Of a stretch of 64,000 nt of DNA, positions 45,208 to 53,325 are shown piece after piece. The stretch is from Akkermansiaceae bacterium (GTDB lineage Bacteria; Verrucomicrobiota; Verrucomicrobiia; Verrucomicrobiales; Akkermansiaceae). The notes below the pieces were generated by a model. The model ran no database searches. It was not told the DNA's origin and worked only from the letters and a program-made list of their open reading frames with translations. The DNA is taken from NCBI GenBank assembly GCA_018402445.1, contig JAGYIT010000007.1, forward strand, positions 372,001-436,000. Reading direction: 5' to 3'. Every line of letters begins with the position of its first letter. Position 1 is the first letter of the stretch. Made by a program: the position numbers and the translations under genes.

Positions 45208-45210
45208 ACC

Positions 45211-45915
45211 ATGGATCCGCAGAACCTCCGCTACATCCTCACCCGCGCCCTCGCAATCATCGCGCTGATCGTGGCCATCCTCTATGGCGTCGGCATGCTG
45301 AAAAAAAAGCAGCGCAAGGACTCCATCATCGCCGAGCTTAGATCCGTTTGCAGTGACAGCTCCTTCTTCCGCCAGTTCCATGCCGAGGACGCGAGCAAGA
45401 CCCTCGTCAGAGGTGTCGGACTCATCGCTGAGGCGAAACAGCTTGGCATCGATCCCGACAGGATCATTGACGGCGGCCTAGGTATCGAGAAGAAGTATTT
45501 CGCGATGGAAGAGGAAAGGGAGGAGCCGCCGATCCGCGAGCGCATCATCCGCAGCTCGCTGCGGGCGAACTACGAGAACTTCCTCAAGCTCGGCTACTCT
45601 CCCGATTTTCACACCCTAGAGGGCATGAAAAACGGCGAGTTGCCCCCCGTCCGCACCGGCCCCTCGGCGGGCAGCCGCGCCGAGGTCGGTGCCATCATCG
45701 ACGTCTCTTTCTCGCCGGGTCTCGACCGCGTCGTCGCGAACCTAGAGATCCGCCCGCCCAGGAAACCGGAAACACCCCTCACCGATGTAGAGACAGCCAC
45801 CGCAAAACGCCTCGCCCTTGATCTCGCCGAGGCTGGTGTCATTGAGCGCGGAGCCGCCGACCGCATCAACGTAAAGCTCACCCCGAAGGAACCGGAGGAA
45901 GCTTCCGGGCAGTGA
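45211..45915 (+). CDS. Membrane protein of unknown function in the pilT unit
   Basis: 234 residues, start 3 bases after the pilT stop. One N-terminal membrane segment (RALAIIALIVAILYGVGML) followed by KKKQRKDS and a soluble domain of about 200 residues with no family recognised. Its position directly behind the two PilT-type ATPases suggests a role at the pilus base or inner membrane, by inference only. Confidence 0.7.
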   Translation: MDPQNLRYILTRALAIIALIVAILYGVGMLKKKQRKDSIIAELRSVCSDSSFFRQFHAEDASKTLVRGVGLIAEAKQLGIDPDRIIDGGLGIEKKYFAMEEEREEPPIRERIIRSSLRANYENFLKLGYSPDFHTLEGMKNGELPPVRTGPSAGSRAEVGAIIDVSFSPGLDRVVANLEIRPPRKPETPLTDVETATAKRLALDLAEAGVIERGAADRINVKLTPKEPEEASGQ

Positions 45916-46057
45916 CTCCCCGTCTTCTCGTGGCTCTCGACTGAAATACCTCTGGCAACGAGCGACTAAAAGAGTCCCCCGGACGGACTGGGCGGCAAGT
46001 CCCAGCCGCTCCCAAGCCCCTTGCCATCCCGCCGGAAAGCGTGTGGAGTTCCCGCGC

Positions 46058-48742
46058 ATGGGTTTTGACTATCCGGAAAGTTTTCTGCTACTGCCGATCC
46101 TCGTGCTGCTGGGGTGGTTCTGGCCGCGGCTGGGCTTGTTCCGCCCGCTGCGGGCGATCATTGCCATTCTAGCGGTGACGATGATCGCAGGGCCGCGGCT
46201 CCAGATGCAGGAGAATGCGCTGGATCTGATCGTGTTGTTAGATCGCTCCGAATCCACGGAAGATCTCATCGACAAGGGCTTGCCGGAATGGACGCGGCTG
46301 CTGGAGGGCGCGAAGCCGGGCCGCAAGGACACCCTGCGCTTCGTGAACTTCGCGGCGGAGGTGGCGGATGCGGGGATCGACGGATCTTCCTTCACCGGCT
46401 CACGCAAGCTCACGAAAACCGGGCTGGCGATCTCCAACGTGATGGCGCAGGTGGACGGGAAACGCCCGACGCGGATGCTTCTTTTCACCGACGGCTACTC
46501 CACCGAGCCCCTCACCGAGGCGGCGGCGCAGCTTGGGAAACGCGGCGTGCCGCTCGATTTCCGGCTGGTGCGCGATGAGACCACGCGCGATCTACGCCTG
46601 GCGCGGCTTTCCTTTCCCGAGCGCGTGCAGGTGGGCGAGCCTTTCCTGATCTCCGTGCTGCTGCGCGGCAATGAGGACGGCAAGGTTCCCCTGATCCTCC
46701 GCCGCAACGGCCAGACCTTGGTCGAGACCGAGGTGGAGGTAAAGGACGGCACGGCGACGGCGGAGTTCACGGACAGGATCGCGAGGGTGGGAGCCTACGA
46801 ATACGATGCGGAGATCCGCCCGGAAAAGGACGCGCATCCGGGCAATAATCGGATGAAGCGCTGGATCGAGATCACCGGCGGGCCGCGCCTGCTGCTGGTC
46901 ACGAAATACGTGGACGATCCGGTGGCGAAGGCGATGGCCGACATGGATTTCGACGTGCAGATCGTCAGCGATTTTAGCCAGCTCAAGGCCGGGATGCTGG
47001 GTGGCACGAAGGCGGTGATCTTCAACAACGTCCCCGCGCACGAGATCCCGAACGATTTCATGAAGTCGCTGGATTTCTTCGTGAAGGAGCAGGGCGGCGG
47101 CTTTCTGATGGCGGGCGGGCAACGCTCCTTCGGCAGCGGCGGCTATTTCCAATCCGACATCGACGAACTCCTCCCCGTTTCCATGGAACTGAAGTCCGAG
47201 CACCGCAAGCTGGCCGTCGCGATGGCCATCGTGATGGACCGCTCCGGCTCGATGAGCGTGAACGTGGCGGGCGGGAAATCGAAGATGGATCTCGCGAACT
47301 CCGGTGCGATCTCGGCGGTGAACCTGCTCGGGAACATGGATCAGATCACGGTCTTCGCGGTGGACAGCGAGCCGACGAAGGTGGTGCCGCTCACGGCCAT
47401 CGGCGGGAAACAGAAGGAGATTTCCGGGCGGATCGCGCGGATCGCTTCGAGCGGCGGCGGGATTTTTGTCTATACGGGATTGAAGGCGGGCTGGGAGGAA
47501 TTGCGGAAATCGCAGGCGGGCACGCGGCACGTGATCCTTTTCACCGACGCGCAGGACACCGAGGAGCCGGGCGATTACCGGAAGCTCCTCGAAGAGATGA
47601 CCAAGGAGGGCGCGACGGTTTCCGTGATCGGCCTCGGCACGAAAGGGGATGTGGATGCGCCGCTTTGCGAGGACATCGCGAAGCTGGGGAAAGGGCGCGT
47701 CTTTTTCTCCGACCGCCCGATGGACATCCCGCAGATCTTCGCGCAGGAGACGGTGACGATCGCGCGCTCGGCCTTCATCGAGGAACCAGTGGGCACGCTG
47801 GCCTCGGGGCGTTGGAGCGAAATCTCGCCGAAGCCGCTGGATTGGATGGGAAAAGTCGGCGGCTACAACCTTTCCTACGCGCGGAAGGAAGCGACGGTTT
47901 CCCTGATCTCAAAGGACGAGTACGCCGCGCCGCTCGTCGCTCACGCGCGGCGTGGACTCGGACGCACGATGGCGGTTTCGTTTCCCCTCGGCGGCGAGTT
48001 TTCCAAGGAGGTGCGCGAGTGGGCGGGCTACGGCGACTTCATGCAAACGGTCGGGCGTTTCCTGATGGGCCAGGAGCTGCCGCCCGGCATCGCGCTGCGG
48101 CACAAGATCCAGGGCACGCGGCTGGAGCTGGATCTACTTTACGATGAGGAAGAGTGGGGCGAGCGACTCAGCAAGGATCCGCCGACCGTGAAACTCCAGG
48201 ACGACGCGGGCGGCGCGATCTACGAGCTGCCGTGGCGGCGCATGGAGCCGGGCCGTTTCTCCCTGACCCGCGATCTTGACGAGGGCAGCGTGGTGAAAGG
48301 CGCGATCCGCGTCGGCGACAACGCGATCGGCTTCGGGCCGGTGAGCGTGGGGGCAAGCGTGGAGTGGACCTTCGAGCCGGAGCGGCTCGCGGAGCTGCGC
48401 CTGGTTTCCCACCAATCGAACGGCCGCGAACTGCTCAACCTCAGGGAAGCATGGACGCGCCCGCCTTATGTGGCCGCGGCCTCGCTCAATCTGCCCATCG
48501 GCATTTCCCTGCTCCTGCTCATCCTGCTCGACGCGCTGATCACCCGCACGGGTTGGAAATTGCCGGAGTTCGGAAACCGCGTGAAAGCCGCAAAGACGCC
48601 GAAGCCGATCAAGGTGCGCGCGCCGAAGGCTGTCGCGAAGGCTCCGGTCGCGGTGAAGGGAAAGCCGGTGTTGAAGCCCGAGTCCGAGCAAGCCCCCTCC
48701 GAGCGCCGCTCCCGTTTCCAGAAGGCGAAGGATAGGAAATGA
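46058..48742 (+). CDS. VWA-domain membrane protein with glutamine-amidotransferase-like domain
   Basis: 894 residues from ATG 46058 (MGFDYPESFLLLPILVLLGW). Two N-terminal membrane helices, a degenerate VWA-like domain (DLIVLLDRSESTEDL), a second region (PRLLLVTKYVDDPVAKAMADM ... EQGGGFLMAGGQRSFGSGGYF) resembling the amidotransferase-like fold seen in such proteins, and a canonical VWA domain with MIDAS DRSGSMSVN, then a beta-rich part and a C-terminal membrane helix (LPIGISLLLLILLDALIT) with a basic Pro/Lys-rich tail. Related proteins occur with BatA/MoxR-type genes, but none is adjacent. It is likely a large inner-membrane protein with a periplasmic VWA. Confidence 0.85.
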   Translation: MGFDYPESFLLLPILVLLGWFWPRLGLFRPLRAIIAILAVTMIAGPRLQMQENALDLIVLLDRSESTEDLIDKGLPEWTRLLEGAKPGRKDTLRFVNFAAEVADAGIDGSSFTGSRKLTKTGLAISNVMAQVDGKRPTRMLLFTDGYSTEPLTEAAAQLGKRGVPLDFRLVRDETTRDLRLARLSFPERVQVGEPFLISVLLRGNEDGKVPLILRRNGQTLVETEVEVKDGTATAEFTDRIARVGAYEYDAEIRPEKDAHPGNNRMKRWIEITGGPRLLLVTKYVDDPVAKAMADMDFDVQIVSDFSQLKAGMLGGTKAVIFNNVPAHEIPNDFMKSLDFFVKEQGGGFLMAGGQRSFGSGGYFQSDIDELLPVSMELKSEHRKLAVAMAIVMDRSGSMSVNVAGGKSKMDLANSGAISAVNLLGNMDQITVFAVDSEPTKVVPLTAIGGKQKEISGRIARIASSGGGIFVYTGLKAGWEELRKSQAGTRHVILFTDAQDTEEPGDYRKLLEEMTKEGATVSVIGLGTKGDVDAPLCEDIAKLGKGRVFFSDRPMDIPQIFAQETVTIARSAFIEEPVGTLASGRWSEISPKPLDWMGKVGGYNLSYARKEATVSLISKDEYAAPLVAHARRGLGRTMAVSFPLGGEFSKEVREWAGYGDFMQTVGRFLMGQELPPGIALRHKIQGTRLELDLLYDEEEWGERLSKDPPTVKLQDDAGGAIYELPWRRMEPGRFSLTRDLDEGSVVKGAIRVGDNAIGFGPVSVGASVEWTFEPERLAELRLVSHQSNGRELLNLREAWTRPPYVAAASLNLPIGISLLLLILLDALITRTGWKLPEFGNRVKAAKTPKPIKVRAPKAVAKAPVAVKGKPVLKPESEQAPSERRSRFQKAKDRK

Positions 48743-48758
48743 TGGGGGAGTTCCATCC

Positions 48759-48930
48759 GGTAGGGCTGATCCGGCTCGGTCGGCCCATTTCCAAAATCAA
48801 ACGCACCGCTCACTCTGGCGGGAGTGAAATCCCGAAACAATAAGCCCGCCTCACTGCGGTTTCACTCCCTTTCCGGGATTACAGCTCCTACGTTTTTGAT
48901 CAGGGCCGACCGAGCCGGATCAGCCCTACC
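48759..48930. mobile_element. Miniature inverted-repeat element, 172 bp with perfect 28-bp ends
   Basis: Bases 48759-48786 (GGTAGGGCTGATCCGGCTCG and onward) and 48903-48930 are exact reverse complements of 28 bases. The core has no reading frame of note. CAT occurs directly outside both ends if two extra bases (CC) are included on the left, a possible 3-base target duplication. It sits between the VWA gene and the P-type ATPase gene. A partial copy is at 15089-15193. Typical of a MITE mobilised in trans. Confidence 0.85.
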
Positions 48931-49023
48931 CATAGAGGAGGACAGGAAATGAGCGGATATGCGGAGCGCTTGCCCCGGTAGTCCTTGCGGGGTGCCATGC
49001 CCTGCGGCAGTCTGCTATCTGTT

Positions 49024-51750
49024 ATGGATTTGAAAGAGATACCCACCCCCGATGAAGCGAAGTGGCACCATCTCAAGATGGACGAAGTGAGCCGTCTGCT
49101 GGGCAGCGACCCCCAAAAAGGCCTCGATGACGCGGAGGTGGCGAAGCGTCTCGAACACTTCGGCCCCAACAGCGTCACGGATCGCGGCGGCGTGCCGGGA
49201 TGGAAACGTTTCCTGCTCCAGTTTCACCAACCGCTGATCTACATCCTGCTCGCGGCCTGCGCGATCACCGCTTTCCTGCACGAGTGGGTCGATTCCTCGG
49301 TGATCTTCGGCGTGGTGGTCATCAATGCGATTATCGGTTTCATCCAGGAGTCGAAAGCGGAACGATCCATCGAGGCATTGAGCCGGATGATCGTCACCGA
49401 GGCCACCGTGCGCCGCGCCGGGCGCAAACTCCGTGTGCCCTCCGCCAATCTCGTGCCGGGCGATGTCGTCCTTCTGCAATCCGGCGACCGCGTCCCCGCC
49501 GACCTCCGCCTCACCGATGTCCACAACCTGCACTGCGACGAATCCTCGCTCACCGGCGAATCCCTGCCCGTGGGCAAGCACGCCGACCCGCTCGAAGCGG
49601 ATCTCGCACTCGCGGATCGGAAAAACCAGGCCTACGCCGGGACGCTCGTGACGGCGGGTCAGGCGGAGGGCTTGGTGTGGGCCACGGGCGACGCGACGGA
49701 GACCGGACGCATCGCACGGCTCATCTCCTCGGCGACCGATATCTCCACGCCGCTCACGCAGAAGATCGCGTATTTCAGCAAGCTGCTGCTATGGGCCATC
49801 CTCGGCCTCGCGGGCCTCACTTTCGCGGTCGGCGTCGCGCGTGGGGAACCGGCGGTGGACATGTTTATGGCCTCCGTCGCGCTCGCGGTCGGAGCGATTC
49901 CGGAAGGGTTGCCTGCGGCGGTGACCATCGTGCTCGCCATCGGTGTGAACCGGATGGCGAAGCGGCGCGCGATCATCCGCAAGCTGCCCGCCGTCGAGAC
50001 CCTCGGCAGCACTACGGTGATCTGCTCGGACAAGACCGGCACGCTCACTCAGAACCAGATGACCGTGCAGGAAATCCGCGCGGGCGGACTCACTTACGAG
50101 GTCACGGGTGGCGGATACGAAACGGAAGGCGAGATCCGCCACGAGGGGAAAAAGGTCGAGCCCGAGGAACATCCGGCGCTCATCGAGTGCCTGCGTGCCG
50201 GGGTGTTGTGCAACGATTCCCAGCTCGTCATCGACGAAGGCCGCCAAACTGTGCAAGGCGATCCCACCGAGGCCGCGATGCTCGTCGCGGGCGCAAAGGC
50301 CGGCCTCGTCCACTCGGAAACGAAGGACGCCGCGCCGCTCATCGATACGATCCCCTTCGAGTCCGACCACATGTTCCGCGCCACCCTCCACGGCGGCGGC
50401 GATCGGCGCGTGATCTACAAAGTGGGAGCTGTGGAGCGCCTGTTAGATCGTTGCGTGGACGCCCTCGGAGATGACGGGAAAACGGTTCCGCTCGACAAGG
50501 ACAGGGTGCGCGCCGATGTCGATGCGCTCGCCTCGCAAGGCCTGCGCGTGCTCTCTTTCGCCCGCCGCCACACGCACGAAGATCAGGATTCGCTCGATCA
50601 CGGGCACGTCATGGAAGGTCTGACTTTCCTAGGAATTCAAGGGATGATCGACCCACCGCGCGAGGAGGCCATCGCTTCGGTGGCGGATTGCCGCCGGGCG
50701 GGCATCATGGTGAAAATGATCACCGGCGACCACGCCCTCACCGCCAAGGTGATCGCCGCGAAGGTCGGCCTGGCCGACGAGGTGGACGCGATCACGGGAC
50801 TGGAGCTGGAAAAAATCAGCGACGAGGATCTGCCGGAGATTGCGGAGGCGACGGAGGTTTTCGCGCGCGTCGCCCCCGAGCAGAAGCTGCGGTTGGTGAG
50901 GGCCTTGCAATCGCGCGGCCACATCGTGGCCATGACGGGCGACGGCGTGAACGACGCCCCCGCTCTGAAACAGGCGGACATCGGCGTCGCGATGGGGATT
51001 TCCGGCACCGACGTGGCCAAGGGCGCGGCGGATATGGTTCTAACCGATGATAACTTCGCCAGCATCGAAGCGGCGGTGGAGGAAGGGCGCGGCGTGTTCG
51101 ATAACCTCATCAAGTTCATCGTCTGGACCTTGCCGACAAACCTCGGCGAGGGCGGCATCATCTTCGCCGCCATCCTCCTCGGCGTGACCCTGCCGGTGCT
51201 GCCTGTGCAGGCTCTCTGGGTGAACATGACCACCGCCCTCCTGCTCGGGCTGATGCTCGTCTTCGAGCCCAAGGGCACCGGCCTGATGTCCCGCCCGCCG
51301 CGCGATCCGAAACGCCCCATCCTCACCTTCCCGCTTTTCATGCGCACGGGCCTGGTATCCCTCATCATCATCGGCGGCGGCCTGTTGCTATTCCATTATC
51401 TCATGATCCGCAGCGGCGACACCGTGGACGAGGCGCGCACCGCGGTGATCAACACCGTCGTTTTCGTGAAAGTGGCCTACCTGTTCAGTTGCCGCTCGCT
51501 GCACCGCACGGTATTTTCCATCGGCTTTTTCAGCAACCGCCTCGTCATCGCCGGGACGCTCGCCACGGTGGCCGTGCAGTGGCTTTTCACCTACACGCCG
51601 GTCATGAACCGCCTGTTCCAAACCACCCCTCTCGACGCGGAAACCTGGGCCGCGATCCTCGCCATCTCGCTGTTCGCCTTCATTGCCGTGGAGTTCGAGA
51701 AATGGATCCGCTTCGGCGGCGACCGGGGCGCGAACAAGGCCGCGGATTGA
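49024..51750 (+). CDS. P2-type cation-transporting ATPase
   Basis: 908 residues from ATG 49024 (the longer form adds 13 residues). Full P-type architecture: N-terminal cation-ATPase domain, TGES (actuator), AVGAIPEGLPAAVTI (M4), phosphorylation site DKTGTLT, KxGA-type nucleotide site (IYKVGAVERL), TGDGVNDAP hinge and C-terminal helices. M5 has NLGEG like Ca-ATPases, but M6 reads WVNMTTALLLG where Ca-ATPases have NxxTD, so the key Asp is absent; this resembles actinobacterial CtpF-type pumps. The ion could be Ca2+, Na+ or another cation. Confidence 0.9.
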   Translation: MDLKEIPTPDEAKWHHLKMDEVSRLLGSDPQKGLDDAEVAKRLEHFGPNSVTDRGGVPGWKRFLLQFHQPLIYILLAACAITAFLHEWVDSSVIFGVVVINAIIGFIQESKAERSIEALSRMIVTEATVRRAGRKLRVPSANLVPGDVVLLQSGDRVPADLRLTDVHNLHCDESSLTGESLPVGKHADPLEADLALADRKNQAYAGTLVTAGQAEGLVWATGDATETGRIARLISSATDISTPLTQKIAYFSKLLLWAILGLAGLTFAVGVARGEPAVDMFMASVALAVGAIPEGLPAAVTIVLAIGVNRMAKRRAIIRKLPAVETLGSTTVICSDKTGTLTQNQMTVQEIRAGGLTYEVTGGGYETEGEIRHEGKKVEPEEHPALIECLRAGVLCNDSQLVIDEGRQTVQGDPTEAAMLVAGAKAGLVHSETKDAAPLIDTIPFESDHMFRATLHGGGDRRVIYKVGAVERLLDRCVDALGDDGKTVPLDKDRVRADVDALASQGLRVLSFARRHTHEDQDSLDHGHVMEGLTFLGIQGMIDPPREEAIASVADCRRAGIMVKMITGDHALTAKVIAAKVGLADEVDAITGLELEKISDEDLPEIAEATEVFARVAPEQKLRLVRALQSRGHIVAMTGDGVNDAPALKQADIGVAMGISGTDVAKGAADMVLTDDNFASIEAAVEEGRGVFDNLIKFIVWTLPTNLGEGGIIFAAILLGVTLPVLPVQALWVNMTTALLLGLMLVFEPKGTGLMSRPPRDPKRPILTFPLFMRTGLVSLIIIGGGLLLFHYLMIRSGDTVDEARTAVINTVVFVKVAYLFSCRSLHRTVFSIGFFSNRLVIAGTLATVAVQWLFTYTPVMNRLFQTTPLDAETWAAILAISLFAFIAVEFEKWIRFGGDRGANKAAD

Positions 51751-51885
51751 CACCTGACGGTATGCGGATGCTCCGAAGCTTGCCTTTGGGGTTGCAGGAG
51801 CGAGCGGGGATGGGAAACATTCCGGCGGTTCTCGCCACGTTTTTTATGGGCGTGACCGATACCCGAACAATTCACAAAAAAGATT

Positions 51886-53047
51886 ATGAACAGAAAACTC
51901 AGGATGGGCATGGTAGGCGGCGGACGCGGGGCATTCATCGGCTCCGTGCACCGGATGGCGGCGAACCTCGACGGCAAGATCGAGATGGTGGCGGGTTGTT
52001 TCTCCTCGGATCCGGAAAAATCCCGGCTTTCCGGGGAGGACTTTTTCCTCTCCCCGGATCGCGTTTACGCAACCTTCGACGAGATGGCGGAAAAGGAATC
52101 CGCGCTGCCCCTCGGCGAGCGCATCGATTTCGTTTCCATCGTCGCCCGCAATGACCTCCACTACAAGGTGGCGAAGAAATTTCTGGAAAACGGCATCCAC
52201 GTGATCTGCGAGAAGCCGCTGGCGTTCTCCAAGGCGCAGGGCGAGGAGCTCAAGGCCATCGTAGAGAAGAGCGGCCTGGTCTTCGCGCTCACCCACAATT
52301 ACACCGGCTACCCAATGGTGAAGGAAGCGAAGGCGATGGTCGCGCGAGGGCAAGCTCGGCAAGATCCTCAAGATCGTCGCCGAATACCCGCAAGGCTATG
52401 CCATCGGCGCCTACGACGAGGCCGCCTCCTCCGGCGGCGCGATCTCGAACTGGCGGATGGATCCCTCGATCTCCGGCGTTTCCAACTGCATGGGCGACAT
52501 CGGCTCCCACGCGGAAAACCTCGTCACCTACATCACCGGCCTGAAGCTGGAGGAAATCGCCGCCGACCTGAACACCTTCATCCCCGGCCGCCAGCTCGAC
52601 GACGATGGCTCCATGCTCTGCCGCTACGAGGGCGGCGCGCGCGGCGTGCTTTACGCCTCCCAGATCTCCACCGGCGACGAGAACAACCTCAACATCCGCA
52701 TCTACGGCACCAAGGCCTCGCTGGAGTGGCACCAAGAGCACCCCAACGAACTCATCGTGAAATTCGCCGACAAGCCCCGCGAAACCTGGCGCCGCGGCAA
52801 CAGTTACAACGGCCCGGAAGCCGCGAAATACACTCGCCTGCCCTTCGGCCACCCCGAAGCCTTCATCGAGGCCTTTGCGAACATTTACCTCGCCGCCGCC
52901 GAGGCCATCGCGGATTCCATTGAGGGGAAATTCAAGGGTAACGAAGCCTACGACTACCCCAACGTGCAGGACGGCGTGGACGGCATGGCTTTCATCGAAG
53001 CCGCCGTGAAATCCTCAGGGAACAACGCGGCTTGGACGAAGCTTTGA
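51886..53047 (+). CDS. Gfo/Idh/MocA-family oxidoreductase, interrupted by one extra base
   Basis: From ATG 51886 the NAD-binding N-terminus MGMVGGGRGAFIGSVHRMAA, the DxxHxxVA-like NDLHYKVAKKFLENG and the catalytic-lysine motif VICEKPLAFSK are intact up to AKAMVARG (about 52350). One base further the same protein continues as KLGKILKIVAEYPQGYA, then NWRMDPSISGVSNCMGDIGSH and the C-terminal domain to FIEAAVKSSGNNAAWTKL. The whole span is one base more than a multiple of three. Acts on sugars or inositols with NAD(P). Without the correction the product is truncated in the middle. Confidence 0.85.
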
Positions 53048-53325
53048 CCTAAGGAGTAACTGCATTCTGCTGCCAGATAAGAGTGGAGCCAGTTGAGAAG
53101 ATATCGGATGAGGTGTTATTGAAGCGGCTGAACGCATATCAAATTGATATGGGAATCGTCCTTTCTGTCGAACCACGCCTCGACAAGCCCGCTCAAAAGG
53201 TGGTCGATGAGGTTTTTGTTTTCTGATATCGAGAAGCCTCAGGCCGCTGGGGTTCAGGTCAACCGGAAGATCGGCATAGTTTTGGTTGCGGGCTTGGCAT
53301 TCCTGCTGCATCACCTATTACGCAC
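53048..53325 (+). other. Intergenic region with one small open frame of uncertain reality
   Basis: A 47-codon frame from GTG 53083 to TGA 53226 reads VEPVEKISDEVLLKRLNAY and QIDMGIVLSVEPRLDKPAQK then VVDEVFVF, with protein-like composition but lower GC than its neighbours. It may be the tail of a lost gene. No glycine riboswitch consensus was seen upstream of gcvP. Confidence 0.25.

Noticed and set aside
53048..53325. Glycine riboswitch upstream of gcvP
   Set aside because: None of the conserved aptamer words or a paired tandem structure was seen in the 278 bases.
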